DNA of 64,000 nucleotides from Anisodus tanguticus (taxonomy: Eukaryota; Streptophyta; Magnoliopsida; Solanales; Solanaceae): contig CM067546.1 in the NCBI GenBank assembly GCA_034509755.1, positions 34,308,383-34,372,382 on the forward strand, given 5' to 3'. This document shows, piece by piece, positions 44,873 through 57,233 of this stretch; positions within the stretch are counted from its first letter, which is position 1, and each line of letters opens with the position of its first letter. Below the pieces are notes generated by a model. The model ran no database searches, was not told where the DNA came from, and worked only from the letters and a program-made list of their open reading frames with translations. Made by a program: the position numbers and the translations under genes.

Positions 44873-45535
44873 AATAATAGTCAGTGTTAGGATATGGACT
44901 AGAGCTGTTGCTCTTAATCCCAGTATTAGTGCTTGACATGTTTATGAGGATTAATGTACTGTCAAAAATCAGAAGATATACAAAATCGATGATGTATTCA
45001 ACTTGTGAAAGATGCAGGTAAGAAATAAGACATTACCTTCACAATACTAAGGTTCTTTGCTCATGTAAAAATGTCCAAATCAGTTCTATATGCAACAGTA
45101 CATTTAAAAGGTACACTTTTCCCATTTTGTCAAAAAGATTTTCATAGAGCTATAATACTAGCAAAGAGAATATCACACATTCAAGCCTGGCAGGAAATGA
45201 TACTAAAGAATGATCCAACTCTTGGAAACTTGATAAAACACAAATCGCTGCTCTAATATTGACAAAGGTACATTTTGAATTGATTATCTAAACATAAGCG
45301 GATAGTTTTTTAAAATAGTTTTCAGAAAAACACTTCCGACAATAGAACATTTCAAAAAAATAAATTGATTTTGCATGTTTGACCAAAGACGCTGTTAATT
45401 CATTTAAGATACAAAAGCCATATGTTATGCAAGAAAATATATAGTTAGAATGAGAGCACACATAATTCTACCAGAAAAGTGTAAACTATGGTCAACAACA
45501 GCAAAAAAGGTTGGGACCGAATTGCTTCGGGGTTT
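44873..45535. other. intergenic; flank shared with the second tRNA-Trp locus
   Basis: The part at about 45455-45535 (cacataattctaccagaaaa, gttgggaccgaattgcttc) is similar to 59262-59409, so the tRNA gene was duplicated with its 3' flank. No gene in the remainder. Confidence 0.55.
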
Positions 45536-45607
45536 TGAACCCGACGTGAATCGAACACGCAACCTTCTGATCTGGAGTCAGACGCGCTACCGTTGCGCCA
45601 CGGATCC
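45536..45607 (-). tRNA. tRNA-Trp (CCA)
   Basis: 72-nt cloverleaf on the minus strand: acceptor GGATCCG/CGGGTTC with discriminator A, D arm GGCGCAACGGTAGCGC, anticodon arm CTGACTCCAGATCAG with anticodon CCA, and T arm GCGTGTTCGATTCACGT. No intron and no encoded CCA end. A CAA-rich start motif (caaaacaacag) precedes the gene and a T6 Pol III terminator lies about 25 nt beyond its 3' end. It differs from the second copy at one D-loop base (C here, T there). Confidence 0.96.
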
Positions 45608-46185
45608 CTGTTGTTTTGGAAGACAATTAGTATTATTTTATCTTATTAGGCATATCGTAATATTGGAAGATTTTTTTATTCGAAATGAATTTAAGAAAAA
45701 AGATGTTTACCAAAATTAACTAAATGAAAGAGTATATTTCAAAAGGGAAAATTGGTCAATCATAATCTTTTTACATTAATTATAAATAGGTTAAATGAAT
45801 TGTTACAAAAAATCAAAATAAGTGAGGTAAATGTAATATCGTAAACCACAAGGAAGGTTAGTGTTATAGGTTCAAATTTGGAGGGAGGTCTCTGAAATTA
45901 TCCAAAAAAATAAAAAAAAGATGATGCTCGCAAGGTGAGTCGTGTTGGGCTAAAACAAATCAAATTCAAATTAAATATTGTTATCATGATGTGATATTAT
46001 CCATTTGAGTCAGACTCACGTAATTTTCTCTCACGCCATCACAAGTATCACTTCATTTTACACATGTACCTTTTATTTCTTTTCATCTATCAGTGTGGGA
46101 CATTTCGCACACCCAACGAGATGAGATTTGGGATAGTAAGAAGGAGCTTTTTAGGTGCAAACCTTTTGCATGCAAGTTGCAATTA
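45608..46185. other. intergenic, AT-rich
   Basis: Nothing recognised. Confidence 0.4.
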
Positions 46186-46900
46186 GGGGTGTTTATGGGT
46201 CAGCTTGAGTCAGATTTTTGTTTACATCAAAACTAAATTAATTTAGTCAATTTTTTCTATTCAAGAAAAACAAATATAATATAAATTTATCGATTTGGTT
46301 ATCGTCCGTTTGATTCGATTTTTCATTTTCTAAGAAACTTAATGGCATTTCTACCTCTTTTTATTACCATTAGAAAAGAATTTTTCATTCTTTGTCAACT
46401 TATGATCCTTTATTACCATTTTATTATGGTGAATATAATTGTTTTAGATTACGAAGAGATTATCTTGAGATCTATAAGTTTTAATTAGGTAAATAAAATT
46501 AATAAGAAATATAAAAAAAAAGGTCTAGGTGAGAATCTATAATTGTTTCTTTACGTAAATTGATTTGAATACAGTCTTTCTTTTAAGAAATGAGTTTAAA
46601 GACTAATGTTCATTAGTCTATTAAAGATAAAAATAAAATTTTGATGAAAATCAATACAAAAGACATAAAATTATTCATAAAACTTAAAATATTGTATATA
46701 TAATAATATAAATTGTGTATATAATTTATCGGTTTAGTTTTATTTTTTCTTCAATTTGTCTTTAACAAAATCAAACCAAACTAATATTGTCGGATTTTTA
46801 AAAATTTAAAATCAAACCCAAAAAGATTAAATTATTTAGTCGATTTGATTTTTTATTTGGATCTAGTTTTCACAAAACCGTAAATACCCCTAATTGCAAC
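46186..46900. mobile_element. hairpin DNA element with 20-bp perfect terminal inverted repeats
   Basis: gttgcaattaggggtgttta at 46186-46205 is the exact reverse complement of taaatacccctaattgcaac at 46881-46900. The interior is AT-rich with no transposase. The core TAGGGGTG resembles the hAT-type end of the element at 44012. The boundary between inverted repeat and target duplication is ambiguous because the ttgcaa next to the TAGGGGTG core is itself palindromic. Confidence 0.75.
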
Positions 46901-47257
46901 ATAGTATAAAAGTATCCACATCTAATAGAGATCTGAATTTTGATGATTATGATGCAAAAACCAAGTCATCATTAACTGCAATAAAAGCATTGTACCTCAT
47001 TGCAGTATTAATACAACTTTCTCTGATTAAATATGAAGTTAGTCAGCTTAATTCACATGGCACACAATTTATTATAATAACTCATTTAGTGGAAGATCTT
47101 CACATCTTTTGAAGATTTCAACCCTAATTTTTAGTTTGAGACGATTACTTAAGAAGAAAATTACAATTACAAAGATAAATAATTAAATAACCATTTTCCT
47201 AGCCCAACAAGCCTGTTCCACCGTACCATTATGTCAACAGGTGCAAATGCGGACTTT

Positions 47258-47700
47258 CTAAGCATAGTTGTGATTTAAACACATAGTTTAACGGAAAAAG
47301 AGCAAGTTACTAAAACCTATTCTTTTTCTCGCAAGATCAAATTTCATAAGATTGTCATGCATTTGATACCCACCGATGACAATTGTTTGTCCCTATGGTT
47401 GGATTCATTCAACAAAGGCTAGGCACACGACATTGTCGCTAACTTTTACCAATGAGTTTGCACCGGTAATTGTCCAATACTCATTTGTCTTATGCAAAAC
47501 GAAATTAATTTCAGGTGCATTGTAGCCAAGCCGTGACATACCAATAGCGGAAGAACTAAAACAAGTTTTAAAAGGTTGCACCACTGGGACAGTCTTCACA
47601 TCTTTACGCATCGCGTTAACGAAAGCTTTGCTCACAACACTGTAAATAGAAGCTTCTAATATAGTATAAGGAACCCCGTGCTAATTCTCGTCCCACCTTC
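47258..47700 (-). pseudogene. EDGP/basic 7S globulin-like pseudogene, 3' fragment (copy D)
   Basis: The minus strand matches the C-terminal third of the intact gene: GGTRIST, then a small deletion breaking PYT, SIYSVVSKAFVNAMRKDVKTV, QPFKTCFSSSAIGMSRLGYN, APEINFVLHKTNEYWTI and TGANSLVKVS, then a stop after FVE, IVIGGYQMHDNL, RIGFSN, a stop, and NHNYA with the family stop at 47258. The 5' part is removed at 47700 by a Copia LTR. Its 3' flank (46910-47257) resembles those of copies B and C, so it is a duplicate of the same gene about 34 kb away. Confidence 0.88.
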
Positions 47701-48540
47701 TGAAAGTATGTATGTCCTAGAGACAATCATTATTAGGAACAAATGTACTTGAACACATTCGTATTATTAATAAGATTAATATTTATGGCATTTGCGATTA
47801 TTGAATTATTATCTGATTATTTATAATTATTCATTAATGTGCATCCATTGAGCTTACGTTGTCATTAATAGAGTGAGATATTGATGATAGAGCATGACTC
47901 TTAAAATAGCCTAGACTAATGATTATCGAGAATGGGATATCAATGATATGTGATAAGTCGACATGTGGTCTGCATCACATCCTTAGAGGATGTAGTATGT
48001 CTCATCTGCTACGAGTAATGGCTACTCATGATAGACACATGGATACTTTGGAAGTATTGGTATACCCTGCTGATAAATTGTTTGTTATACTTGTCTAAAG
48101 TATGATCAACGTGTGGGAGATAGAAGTCCTTAGACTTGAGGTCAATATGCGCCTTGTCTACAAAGTAATGTACTTTGATCCCGTCCTAAGCTCAAATGCC
48201 TTATAGGTTGATATACGACTTGTATTGGGTACATTACGATTTGGATTAAAGGTGGTAGTTGATCCAAGATTATGATTCATTCCTCGAATGTATATTCGAG
48301 AAAACACTCGGATTCTCAGTGATATTAAGTTGACTAAGTCGTTGGCCAACGCAACAGACATATTTAGAATATGGTCTAGTTGTCAACTAATATAGATGAG
48401 ATACAATGATTAAGTCATTTGGATAGACACTTGACAAATCCTAAGCTTGATCGGGTGTGTCGTGAATGAAATGATTTTATCTTACCACATAAAGGTTAAG
48501 TTTACTGGATTCGTGTAAACGTACTTCACATATTGAGTTC
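47701..48540 (+). mobile_element. Copia LTR (left, plus orientation) of an inverted-LTR structure
   Basis: A 840-bp LTR, TGAAAGTATG...GTACTTCACA, directly abutting inhibitor copy D. Its reverse complement is at 53674-54510 with matching length (837 bp). The right end is followed by 240 bp that do not match the sequence internal to the other LTR. Confidence 0.85.
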
Positions 48541-48777
48541 GTCTTGCGGCGCCGTCTAGGAGTTTCACGTACACCTTAATTTGATTAATGTTGATATGAG
48601 AAGGCCTGTAGGGTCACACTATGTCGATTGTCCATTTCGATCTAAGGATGTATTGAGAGAGTAATTAAATGTTCGATTTAGAAGCAAGACATTTAAATGA
48701 ATAATGATTATTTTAATTAAGTCAAAATTGGATTTTTGATTTAATTAAGAATGCACGGGAAATAATATTGCTCAATT
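48541..48777. other. sequence between left LTR and pol half, unassigned
   Basis: AT-rich, no coding signal. It does not resemble the leader beside the right LTR. Confidence 0.4.
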
Positions 48778-51248
48778 TATATTCTGAACATGGTTCCTTC
48801 AAAGTCAGTAGAGAAAACTCCAAATGAGATATGGAACGACAAGAAGCCAGCACTTAAACACATGCGACCCTGAGGTGCCCTGCATATGTAAGAAAGATGC
48901 TTACTGACAAGTTGGAATCTAAAAGTGAGAAATATTATTTTGTGGGGTATCCAAAGGAAACTAAGGGATACTACTTCTATCTTCCTGGAGAACATAAGGT
49001 CATTGTTTCCAGGAATGCAACTTTCATTGAAGAAGAATATGTCTACAAGGAACATAGCTGCACAGAGATAGACTTGAAGAAATTCAAGAACCACAAGATA
49101 ACACAGAAGTTGAACCCTTGTTGAATGACCTAAACAAGGATTCAGTGGGAGTATCTGGTGAAGTTTGAGTACTTAGAGTACGTCCTTCAGCCAGTGGGAG
49201 TGATGTGAGAGATAGTGCAGAAATGCAAGGCTCTCATACACAAGCAATGAAAGTTGATACAATGGTTGTACATCATTCCATTCAGGAAATACATGAAAAT
49301 GACATTCCTGAAAGCTCTCAAGGTGATGGATTGTCCAACACACAAAGACCTTCTCACAATCAGAATGCAACAGAATACTGAAACGCAGAATAATCAACTC
49401 CGTAGGACCACTGGGACTCATCGTCCACCTGAAAGACTTAATCTCCTTATTGAAACACACAATAAGATAGATATTCCTGATGACGATGAACCTACAACCT
49501 ACAACGAAGCTATGTTAGACATTGATTCGCAGAGATGGCAAGAAGCCATGAAATCTGAGATGGACTCGATGTACATCAATCAAGTTTGGAACTTGGTTGA
49601 TTTGCCAATAGGGGTTATACCCATAGGATGCAAATGGGTCTTCAAGAATAAGATTGATGTATATGGAAAGGTACAGACTTATAAGGCAAGATTGGTGGCT
49701 AAAGGTTATAATCAATGGCCTGGGGTCAATTATGATGAAACTTTTTCACCTGTTGCAAAGATTAAGTTCATTTGGATTTTGCTTGCAATAGCTGCATATT
49801 ATGACTATGACATTTGGCAGATGGATGTCAAAACTGTTTTCCTCAATGGTAATCTAGTTGGGAAGGTGTATATGAAACAACTTGAGGGTTTTCACTTGAG
49901 TCCAAACCAAATGCCATATGCAAGCTACAAAAGTGCATTTATGGGCTTAAGCAGGCTTCAAGGAGTTGGAATATTTGCTTTGACAAAGCAGTCAAATCGT
50001 TTGACTTTGTTACAAGCAAAGAAGATCCCTGTGTTTATGGTAAGTGAAAGTAAGAGAGTATTGTCTTCATTGTTATATATATAGATGACATATTGAAAAT
50101 GGGAGATAATAACTCTCATGAAATCAGTCAAGGAATGTTTATCCAGCACCTTCATGATGAAGGACTTGGGTGAAGCCTACTACATTCTTGGAATTAGGAT
50201 CTATAGAGATAGACCTAATAGATTGTTAGGGCTGTCACAGTCCACATACATAGACAAAGTGCTAAGACGATTATTTATGGAAAACTCCAAGAAGGGAAAT
50301 CTTCATATGGGTCAAGGGATCAAGTTATCAAAGAAGGATAGTCCTTCTACTGTTACAGAACTTGAATGCATGAAAAGAATCCCATATGCTTCAGCTATAG
50401 GATCTATCATGTATGCCATGACCTGTACGAGGCCAGATGTGGCCCATGCACTTAGTATGACTTGCAAATTCCAGCAGAATCCTGGGGAAGAACACTGGAA
50501 AGCAGTCAAGAGTATTCTTAAGTATCTTAGACGAACTAAAGAATATTTCTTAGTCTATGGTGGACAAGAGAAGCTGGTATGTACTAGGTACACTGATGCT
50601 AGCTTCCAGACAGATCTTGATGACTTCAAATCTCAGTTTGGATATGCCTTCATTTTCAATGGCGGAATAGTGAGTTGAAAAAGTTCTAAGCAAGCTACAA
50701 TTGCTCTATTTTTTGTCGATCATTTTAAACCTCTCAAGCAGAGGATTCTCGAACAGCTTGTCTTCGATGCATCTCATCCATGTCATCTTCTAAATACTTT
50801 TTGACAAGGAAAACCATAGGAAGGATAGTAACTACATTACGAAGGTGGGAAAGTTTTCATCCGAGATACTTTATTTACCCAACTGCTGATTCGACAACAG
50901 AAGTTGAGTACATTGTTGGATCGGAAGTTGTTGCGATATCTGAGTTCCTGAAGGAACTAGTGGTTGTTCCAAGTGCCACCTATCCAATAATGGTTTATTG
51001 TGACAACACTGGTGCAATTGCGCAAGCTAAGGAACCAAGATCAACAAACAGAAATAAGCATGTACCAAGGAAGTACCACATACTCAGGGAGATGGTGGAG
51101 ACTGGAGATATTAGATTAGACTATGTTCCCACAGATGATAGTCTAGCTGATCCGTTTACTAAATTATTAAGCTTAGTTAAGCATAATGGTCATTTTGAAA
51201 ACATGGGTATTAGATACATTAGAGATTGGCTCTAGGACAAGTGGGAGA
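48778..51248 (+). pseudogene. Copia pol, second half (integrase C-terminus, RT, RNase H, purine tract)
   Basis: Starts abruptly inside integrase (YILNMVPSKSVEKTPNEIW), then KYYFVGYPKETKGYYFYLPG. Reverse transcriptase (about 49490-50110) shows WQEAMKSEMDSMY, CKWVFKNKID, ETFSPVAKI, WQMDVKTVFLNGNL and a frameshift near the YVDD site (VYIDDI near 50080). Then KDLGEAYYILGIRIYRDR and IPYASAIGSIMYAMTCTRPD. RNase H (about 50580-51235) shows TDASFQTD, STTEVEYIVGSEV, MVYCDNTGAIAQAKEP and TDDSLADPFTK, ending RYIRDWL-stop. A purine tract aagtgggagattgg (51239-51252) follows, but instead of a 3' LTR the sequence runs into the opposite-strand integrase half. Confidence 0.85.
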
Positions 51249-52760
51249 TTGGTATTGAGCTTTGCAATGAATAGCCCCAAAGGTATGTTGGTAGAGCTGA
51301 GAAACTCATCATGGATCTAACCATATCTAATAGGGTTTGATTTCTCCTTTCAGCAACACCATTCATCTGTGGAATTCCAGGAGGTTTCCATTGTGATTGG
51401 ACTCCATGAAGCTTCAAATAATCCAGAAATTCTTTACTAAAGTATTCACCTCCTCGATCTGATCGAAGTGTCTTGATACTTGTTTCAAGTTGCTTCTCTA
51501 CTTCTGACTTGTACTCCTTGAATTTCTCAAAGGCTTCGGACTTATGTTTCATAAGATACACATGCCCAAACCTTGTGAAATCGTCTGTAAAAGTGATGAA
51601 GTAAGAGAAGCCTCTCTTAGCTTGAGTTGAAAATGGCTCACATACATCAGTATGGACCAACTCAAGTACCTCTTTGGCTCGCACCCCTTTCCCAGAAAGT
51701 GTCCTGTTGGTCATCTTTCCTCTCAAGCAAGATTCACAGTTACCATAGGACTCCAAGTCAAATGGTTCCAGGTAGTCTAACTTTCTTAATCTTGCTATCC
51801 TTGATTCATTGATGTGACCAAGTCTGTCATAAGTAGGTGGGGTTTCTTGGATTACTTATTTTAGCTCATTTATTTTGCACATTGAAAATTTTAGTACAGT
51901 TTAAAATATACAATCCATCCACAAGCGGAGCATTTCCACAAACAAAACCATTAAAAGACAGTACATAACTGCCATTGGCAATAAATGAGGAAAACCCCTC
52001 AATGTCTAACATTGGGATAGAAATGATATTCCTCGTTAATGAGGAAACAAAATAACAATTATTTAGTTCTAAACAAAAGCCTGGAGGTAAATCTAGTCTA
52101 TAAGTTCCCACGCGTTCAATATCTACTCGTGCTCCATTTCTAACGCGCAGGTATACCTCCCAAGGTCCAACCTTTCTGTTGTTAATTAGGCCCTGCACAT
52201 TACTACAAATGTGTGAGCCACAAGTGGTATCCAATACCCAACAGTGGGAGTTATTTATAGACATATTTATTTCAATGACAAACATACCTTGTCCAGTAGA
52301 GGTAAAAAGCACCTAGTGCTTTGCCTCCTCTTGGAGCTGTGTAGTCCTTCTTTAGAACATGCGCTGGCATTTGTCCCCTTTCATTCAGCTTACATTTGAA
52401 AGGGTCTCTCAACAGTTCATACTCTATTGTTTGAGACTGTTTTTCATAGAGACTCTTCAAGTGTTCTAGCATTTCGTTGGGGCCCATGTTTTCATATTGC
52501 ATCTGTAACTCCATAGTCATGGAAGACAACATTATACATTTTTCCAAGGTAGCATCGTTCAAACGTTTTTGATAAGCCACCTTGTCAAACAGGGCATACT
52601 AATCAGAGTTTTCAGCAGGGACTGTGGGGAATATTGTGTCTAAAACATACTCAATTATTTCTAGTCTTAACACCAATCACAGATTTCTTAACCAGTCAGG
52701 GTAATTTGATCCAGTCAACTTGTTTGTCTTGACCAAAATTTTCAGTGATAGATTCGACAT
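51249..52760 (-). pseudogene. Copia gag-protease-integrase, first half (minus strand)
   Basis: From the ATG at 52760 the minus strand reads gag (MSNLSLKILVKTNKLTGSNY, stops near 52690 and 52602, QKRLNDATLEKCIMLSSM, ENMGPNEMLEHLKSLY), protease (HCWVLDTTCGSHIC, DTG changed to DTT; FCLELNNCYFVSSLTRNIIS), then pre-integrase and integrase (CESCLRGKMTNRTLSGKG, LVHTDVCEPFSTQAKRGF, YFITFTDDFTRFG, LRSDRGGEYFS, IPQMNGVAERRNQTLLDMVR, PTYLWGYSLQ). It stops at the very point where the plus-strand half (48778) begins. Together the halves cover a complete Copia polyprotein, but head to head. Confidence 0.87.
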
Positions 52761-53673
52761 TTTATACAACTGAAAAAACAAATAGACTTGAAATTAAACT
52801 CTAATATAATTTCTATTGAACACATTCGTTAACTAATTTACATGACCTTTAGTTTAATTAGCTCCAACTATTTTAACATACTCTTCGACCCTATGAAAGA
52901 ATACAGACTCATATCAAATATGGTCATAATGGGCCATGATCCAGGTTCATTCTATCTCCGCGTTTGTTGTGGCTGATAACTTCAACAGCACAACCTGGTA
53001 GGTCTCTAAACTAATTACAAATAATTCGTAACTCATGTTTGACCGAATGTTCTAAACAATCAATTTGCATCCCTCGGCTTGTCCGACACTGTGGCGCCAA
53101 GACAGCCTAGCAAGTCAACCTCGTTATGCGACTGTAATTATGTATCTAAGTGAGTTTTGCCTTATAGAGCAAACACTGTTGTGTAAATACTCATGAAGGT
53201 TTATCACCCACTTCTACATTTAACATGCATCTATGAAAGAGTCTGATTCCTCGTAGACTTAGAGCAAATGTTGTGGTATAAATACTCATCTCGCCGAAAA
53301 GGATTTTGCACTACAATCAATAATAACAGACGACGCATTCATTTTAATTAGGGAACATTTTAATTCAGTTTTTTAACCAAGATCAACTCTTTTACGCCAT
53401 ATCCAATATGGCATCTTAACATCATGCAAAACTAATGACACATATAGTTGGGAACCGTCAACCCAATATGCATGATATAAGATGGTTTAATCAAACACTG
53501 GGCGTCGCCTGCCCAAACAGTTATAGCGGACGCTATTCTACAAATGTAAATGACAAACATTTTGACATTCAGCACATAAACAATATACTTTTCAATTATA
53601 TTGTATAATAATAATCTTGGGTTAAACATTCTGAACTCTAGATTTTTTTTTGTTTCTGGACAGGTGGGACAGG
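52761..53673 (-). other. leader between right LTR and gag
   Basis: Non-coding leader in minus orientation; no primer-binding site of the initiator-tRNA type is obvious next to the LTR (cctgtcccacctgtcc follows the LTR end). Confidence 0.45.
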
Positions 53674-54510
53674 TGTGAAGTACGTTTACACGAATCTAGT
53701 AAACTTAACCTCTATGTGGTAAGATAAAATCCTTTCATTCACGACACACCCGATCAAGCTTAGGATTTGTCAAGTGTCTATCCAAATGGCTTAATCATTG
53801 TATCTCATCTATATTAGTTGACAACTAGACCATATTCTAAATATGTCTATTGCGTTGGCCAACGACTTAGTCAACCTAATATCACTGAGAATCCGAGTGT
53901 TATCTCGAATATACATATGAGGAATGAATCATAATATTGGCTCAACTACCACCTTCAATCCACATCGTAATGTACCCAATACAAGTCGTATCTCAACCTA
54001 TAAGGCATTTGAGCTTAGGACGGGATCAAAGTACATTACTTTGTAGACAAGGCGCGTATTGACCTCAAGTCTAAGGACTTCTATCTCCCACACGCTGATC
54101 ATACTTTAGACAAGTATAACAAAGAGTATATCAGCAGGGTATACCAATACTTCCAAAGTATTCATGTGTCCATCACGAGTAACCATTACTCGTAGTAGGT
54201 GAGACATACTACATCCTCTAAGGATGTGATGCAGACCACATGTCGACTTATCACATATCATCGATATCCCATTTTCGATGGTCATTAGTCAAGGCTATTT
54301 TAAGAGTTACGCTCTATCATTAATATCTCACTCTATTAATGACAACGTAAGGTCAAGGGATGCACATTAATGAATAATTACAAACAATCAATTAATAATT
54401 CAATAATTACAAATGTCAAAATATTAATCTCCATTAATAATAATATAAATGTGTATAAAGTACATTTGTCCTAATACAGATTGTCTCTAGGACATAAATA
54501 TACTTTCAGC
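53674..54510 (-). mobile_element. Copia LTR (right, minus orientation) of the inverted-LTR structure
   Basis: 837 bp, reverse complement of 47701-48540 with scattered substitutions (shared cctagagacaatc, gttggccaacg, tcctaagcttgatcgggtgtg, tgtaaacgtacttcaca). In minus orientation it is the 5' LTR of the gag-protease-integrase half. The outer flank (gcttg) does not match the flank of the left LTR. Confidence 0.87.
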
Positions 54511-56599
54511 TTGTCGTTATAAAAATACACAGTAAATTGTATAAACTATAATTGCAGTTTTATAATTCATGGGTCGAGATTTTTACTTAACATATTGCAC
54601 ATATCACACATTCAAGAAAAAATTAACATAAATTTATGGATTTCAACTTAAATGTAAAGTTACTTTCAACCTATCTATTTTTCTACTTCTTAATTTTAAT
54701 GGATATATGTTAAATTTTCTTGTGGTTTGACTGAGACTGTGTGAGAATTCTAATCAAAAGTTTCAAATCTTAATTAGTTTTCCCAATTCCAATGAAACTA
54801 TGAAGGAAATTAACCCCTTATTAACTTTTTTTTTATCCAAACCTCCTAATAAGCTACTTAGGAGGGAATGGAAAATACTATAGTGTATGTGTAATTTTGC
54901 TGAAAATCTAAACTTAGATTGTCAAAATTGAATACATGAATATGTCTATATTCATGTTCAAAGAAAGTTGCTAGGTGTGTATGCTTGATTAGGTGTGTAT
55001 AAGGTGTATATGTTTGACTAATAATGTTCAAATATAGCTGCTAGGTGTGTATGTTTGACTGATATCATACCATAATAGATTTAGTATGATTTTGTAAGCC
55101 TATATAAGGGGCATTAATATGTATGTTTTATTATCTCACTAGTGAATTTGACCGTACTTCGCGCGATTTCTTAGTAAATTTAAAAATGAGCTTTTATAAA
55201 TTACGTTGAGATAAATGAGATAATTTATTTTACTTAGATTCAAACTTCTTTTCCTTATTAACGAATTATATAATTATAAGATGCAACATCATTGAAAACG
55301 ATCAGAAGAAAAGGTATACAAATAATGATCTTTTTGGGTTGGTTATGTCATGTCAAGAAGGAAAATACAACTTCATAAAAGATGAGATAAAATAAGTGGC
55401 AACCCTCTTATATTTCTGAAATCTAAGTAGTATTCTCTTTAATTACAAACAGACAAATGATAATAAGCTTACTATTGACTCATAATTATATGTAATCAAA
55501 AGTAAAATATTGGAGCACCTAAATGACTATGCTAGCACACATAATTCTATATGATACAATATAACTATTGTAAAAAAAATGACTCTCTTTTTAACTGAAC
55601 TTCTAAACTTGCAGAGATGAATAATGCATGAAACACAATTAAAAGACGAGGAAGTCTTCTTTCTTCGTGTTTGTCAATTGCCATGTAGAATTATATGCAA
55701 TTATGTGTTCACCTTCTTCTCATATGGAATTAAATATGAACGAACTGCAAGAAGACAAAGACTTAGAAAACATGTAGCGTTTAATTAATCTTTTTCACTT
55801 TGAAAGTTATTGTGTGTAAACACCTTAAATAGGAAAAGAGGACCTTCTGATCATTCATTTTCCTAAATGTCTTCCTCATTTAACATTTTTTTCAATATAG
55901 CGCAATTAATCAAAATTAAGAGAGTTAAGGAGTGAGTTTGAGTTTTTTTAACATAGCACATATATAAACGGGGGGAATTAAAAAAATGCAAAAATAAATG
56001 AAGAATTTTTTTTTCTTGGTCAGAGATGGGAAAAGATATATTACCATAGCTATTTTTTTACAAATACTAAAAAAAGAAAGTTTATAAATCAGTAATATGC
56101 TAGCAATTACTAAATAAACTAAAAATTATTATAAAGAACATGAAGGAGAATAAAAATAGCAACATACCTTGTATCAAATGTCATTTTGGATGAAGAAGCT
56201 TGGTGCAAGAGACAAACATGACTTTCTTTTTTGGAGCACTTAAGTAGAGAATTTTGAAGGTAAAAGTGTAAAATCTTAGGAAAAGGAAAAATCAAAATTC
56301 CGATCAATAAATGGTGCCAAATCATCTTCACAAAAACGTCACTTATTCTAATAAAAATAATTAAGACATGCCAACAATAAGGTAAATAGGAAATATGAGG
56401 AAAAAGATTTAAAGGGGAGGAAAAAATAATTACATTTTTTTGCCAAAGAAAAGTGTCACGTCACTCTCTTTTGCCTAGCTATATAATATATATATGAATA
56501 TAGATGGTAGTAGATTTTGCTAGAATTATTTGTCTTGCCAATCAAAATTATCTTAGCAACAAAATCTATATAGTTTAATTTTCATATATTACAGAGTAA
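54511..56599. other. AT-rich intergenic region
   Basis: No gene recognised. Around 54960-55140 there are repeats of taggtgtgtatgyttga and a tatataagg motif, probably a decayed retroelement promoter or LTR. Purine/pyrimidine runs are frequent. The minus-strand frame at 56119-56331 has no domain. Confidence 0.45.
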
Positions 56600-57233
56600 A
56601 TTGGACTCGGTCATCATGACGACATGCGGAGCCCCAGTGGCCGCTCGAACGGGCTTGATAAACCGCTGCGGAAGAGGACTGCTCTGACGAAGAAGCGTAC
56701 CGACGCCATTATAGGCCTCAGATAGGCCTGCAACCATCTGAAGTACGAGACGGTCGTTGGTGACGGGCGCACCAACGTTGCGGAGTTGGTCCGCCAATTT
56801 TTTCAACCTTTTGCAGTATCCTGAAACGTTGGTGAACTCTTCCGTATTGACGTGTGAGAATCCTGCTCAAGGGTAACAACACGAGAATTTTGATTTCTTG
56901 GAATATGTCACGCACTTTATTCCAAGCATCCATCGTCGTAGCGTCTGGTTCAATAATTGTTTCCAATAGGTCGGTAGATATAGTAGAGTAAATCCACTTA
57001 AGAACGGTAGCATCAAGTGTCGTCCATAACTTAGGATCATCCTCGGGTTTTGGCACCTCCGTATGCGTAGGAACCGCGGGGATAATGTGATTGAGGACTT
57101 GATGCGAGCGTGCGTGAACTTTGAAAAATTCGGCCCACGTCGCGTATTGGATGTTTTCTATTTCAAGAATGATAGAGATGTGATTCTTGATGTTAGAAAC
57201 AGTACGGGCAGGGTGAAACGTGTTCTTAGCCAT
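56600..57233 (-). pseudogene. Copia gag fragment
   Basis: From the ATG at 57233: MAKNTFHPARTVSNIKNHIS, ENIQYATWAEFFKVHARSHQ, PKLWTTLDATVLKWIYSTIS and AWNKVRDIFQEI; then a frameshift and a damaged segment; then KKLADQLRNVGAPVTNDRLV, LQMVAGLSEAYNGVGTLLRQ and SPLPQ. These match the gag (UBN2/retrotrans_gag) of plant Copia elements. The end is lost at about 56600. Confidence 0.85.

Noticed and set aside
47701..54510. Explanation as a plain internal inversion of one Copia element
   Set aside because: Re-inverting the pol half leaves the two LTRs in opposite orientation, so an additional event is required.
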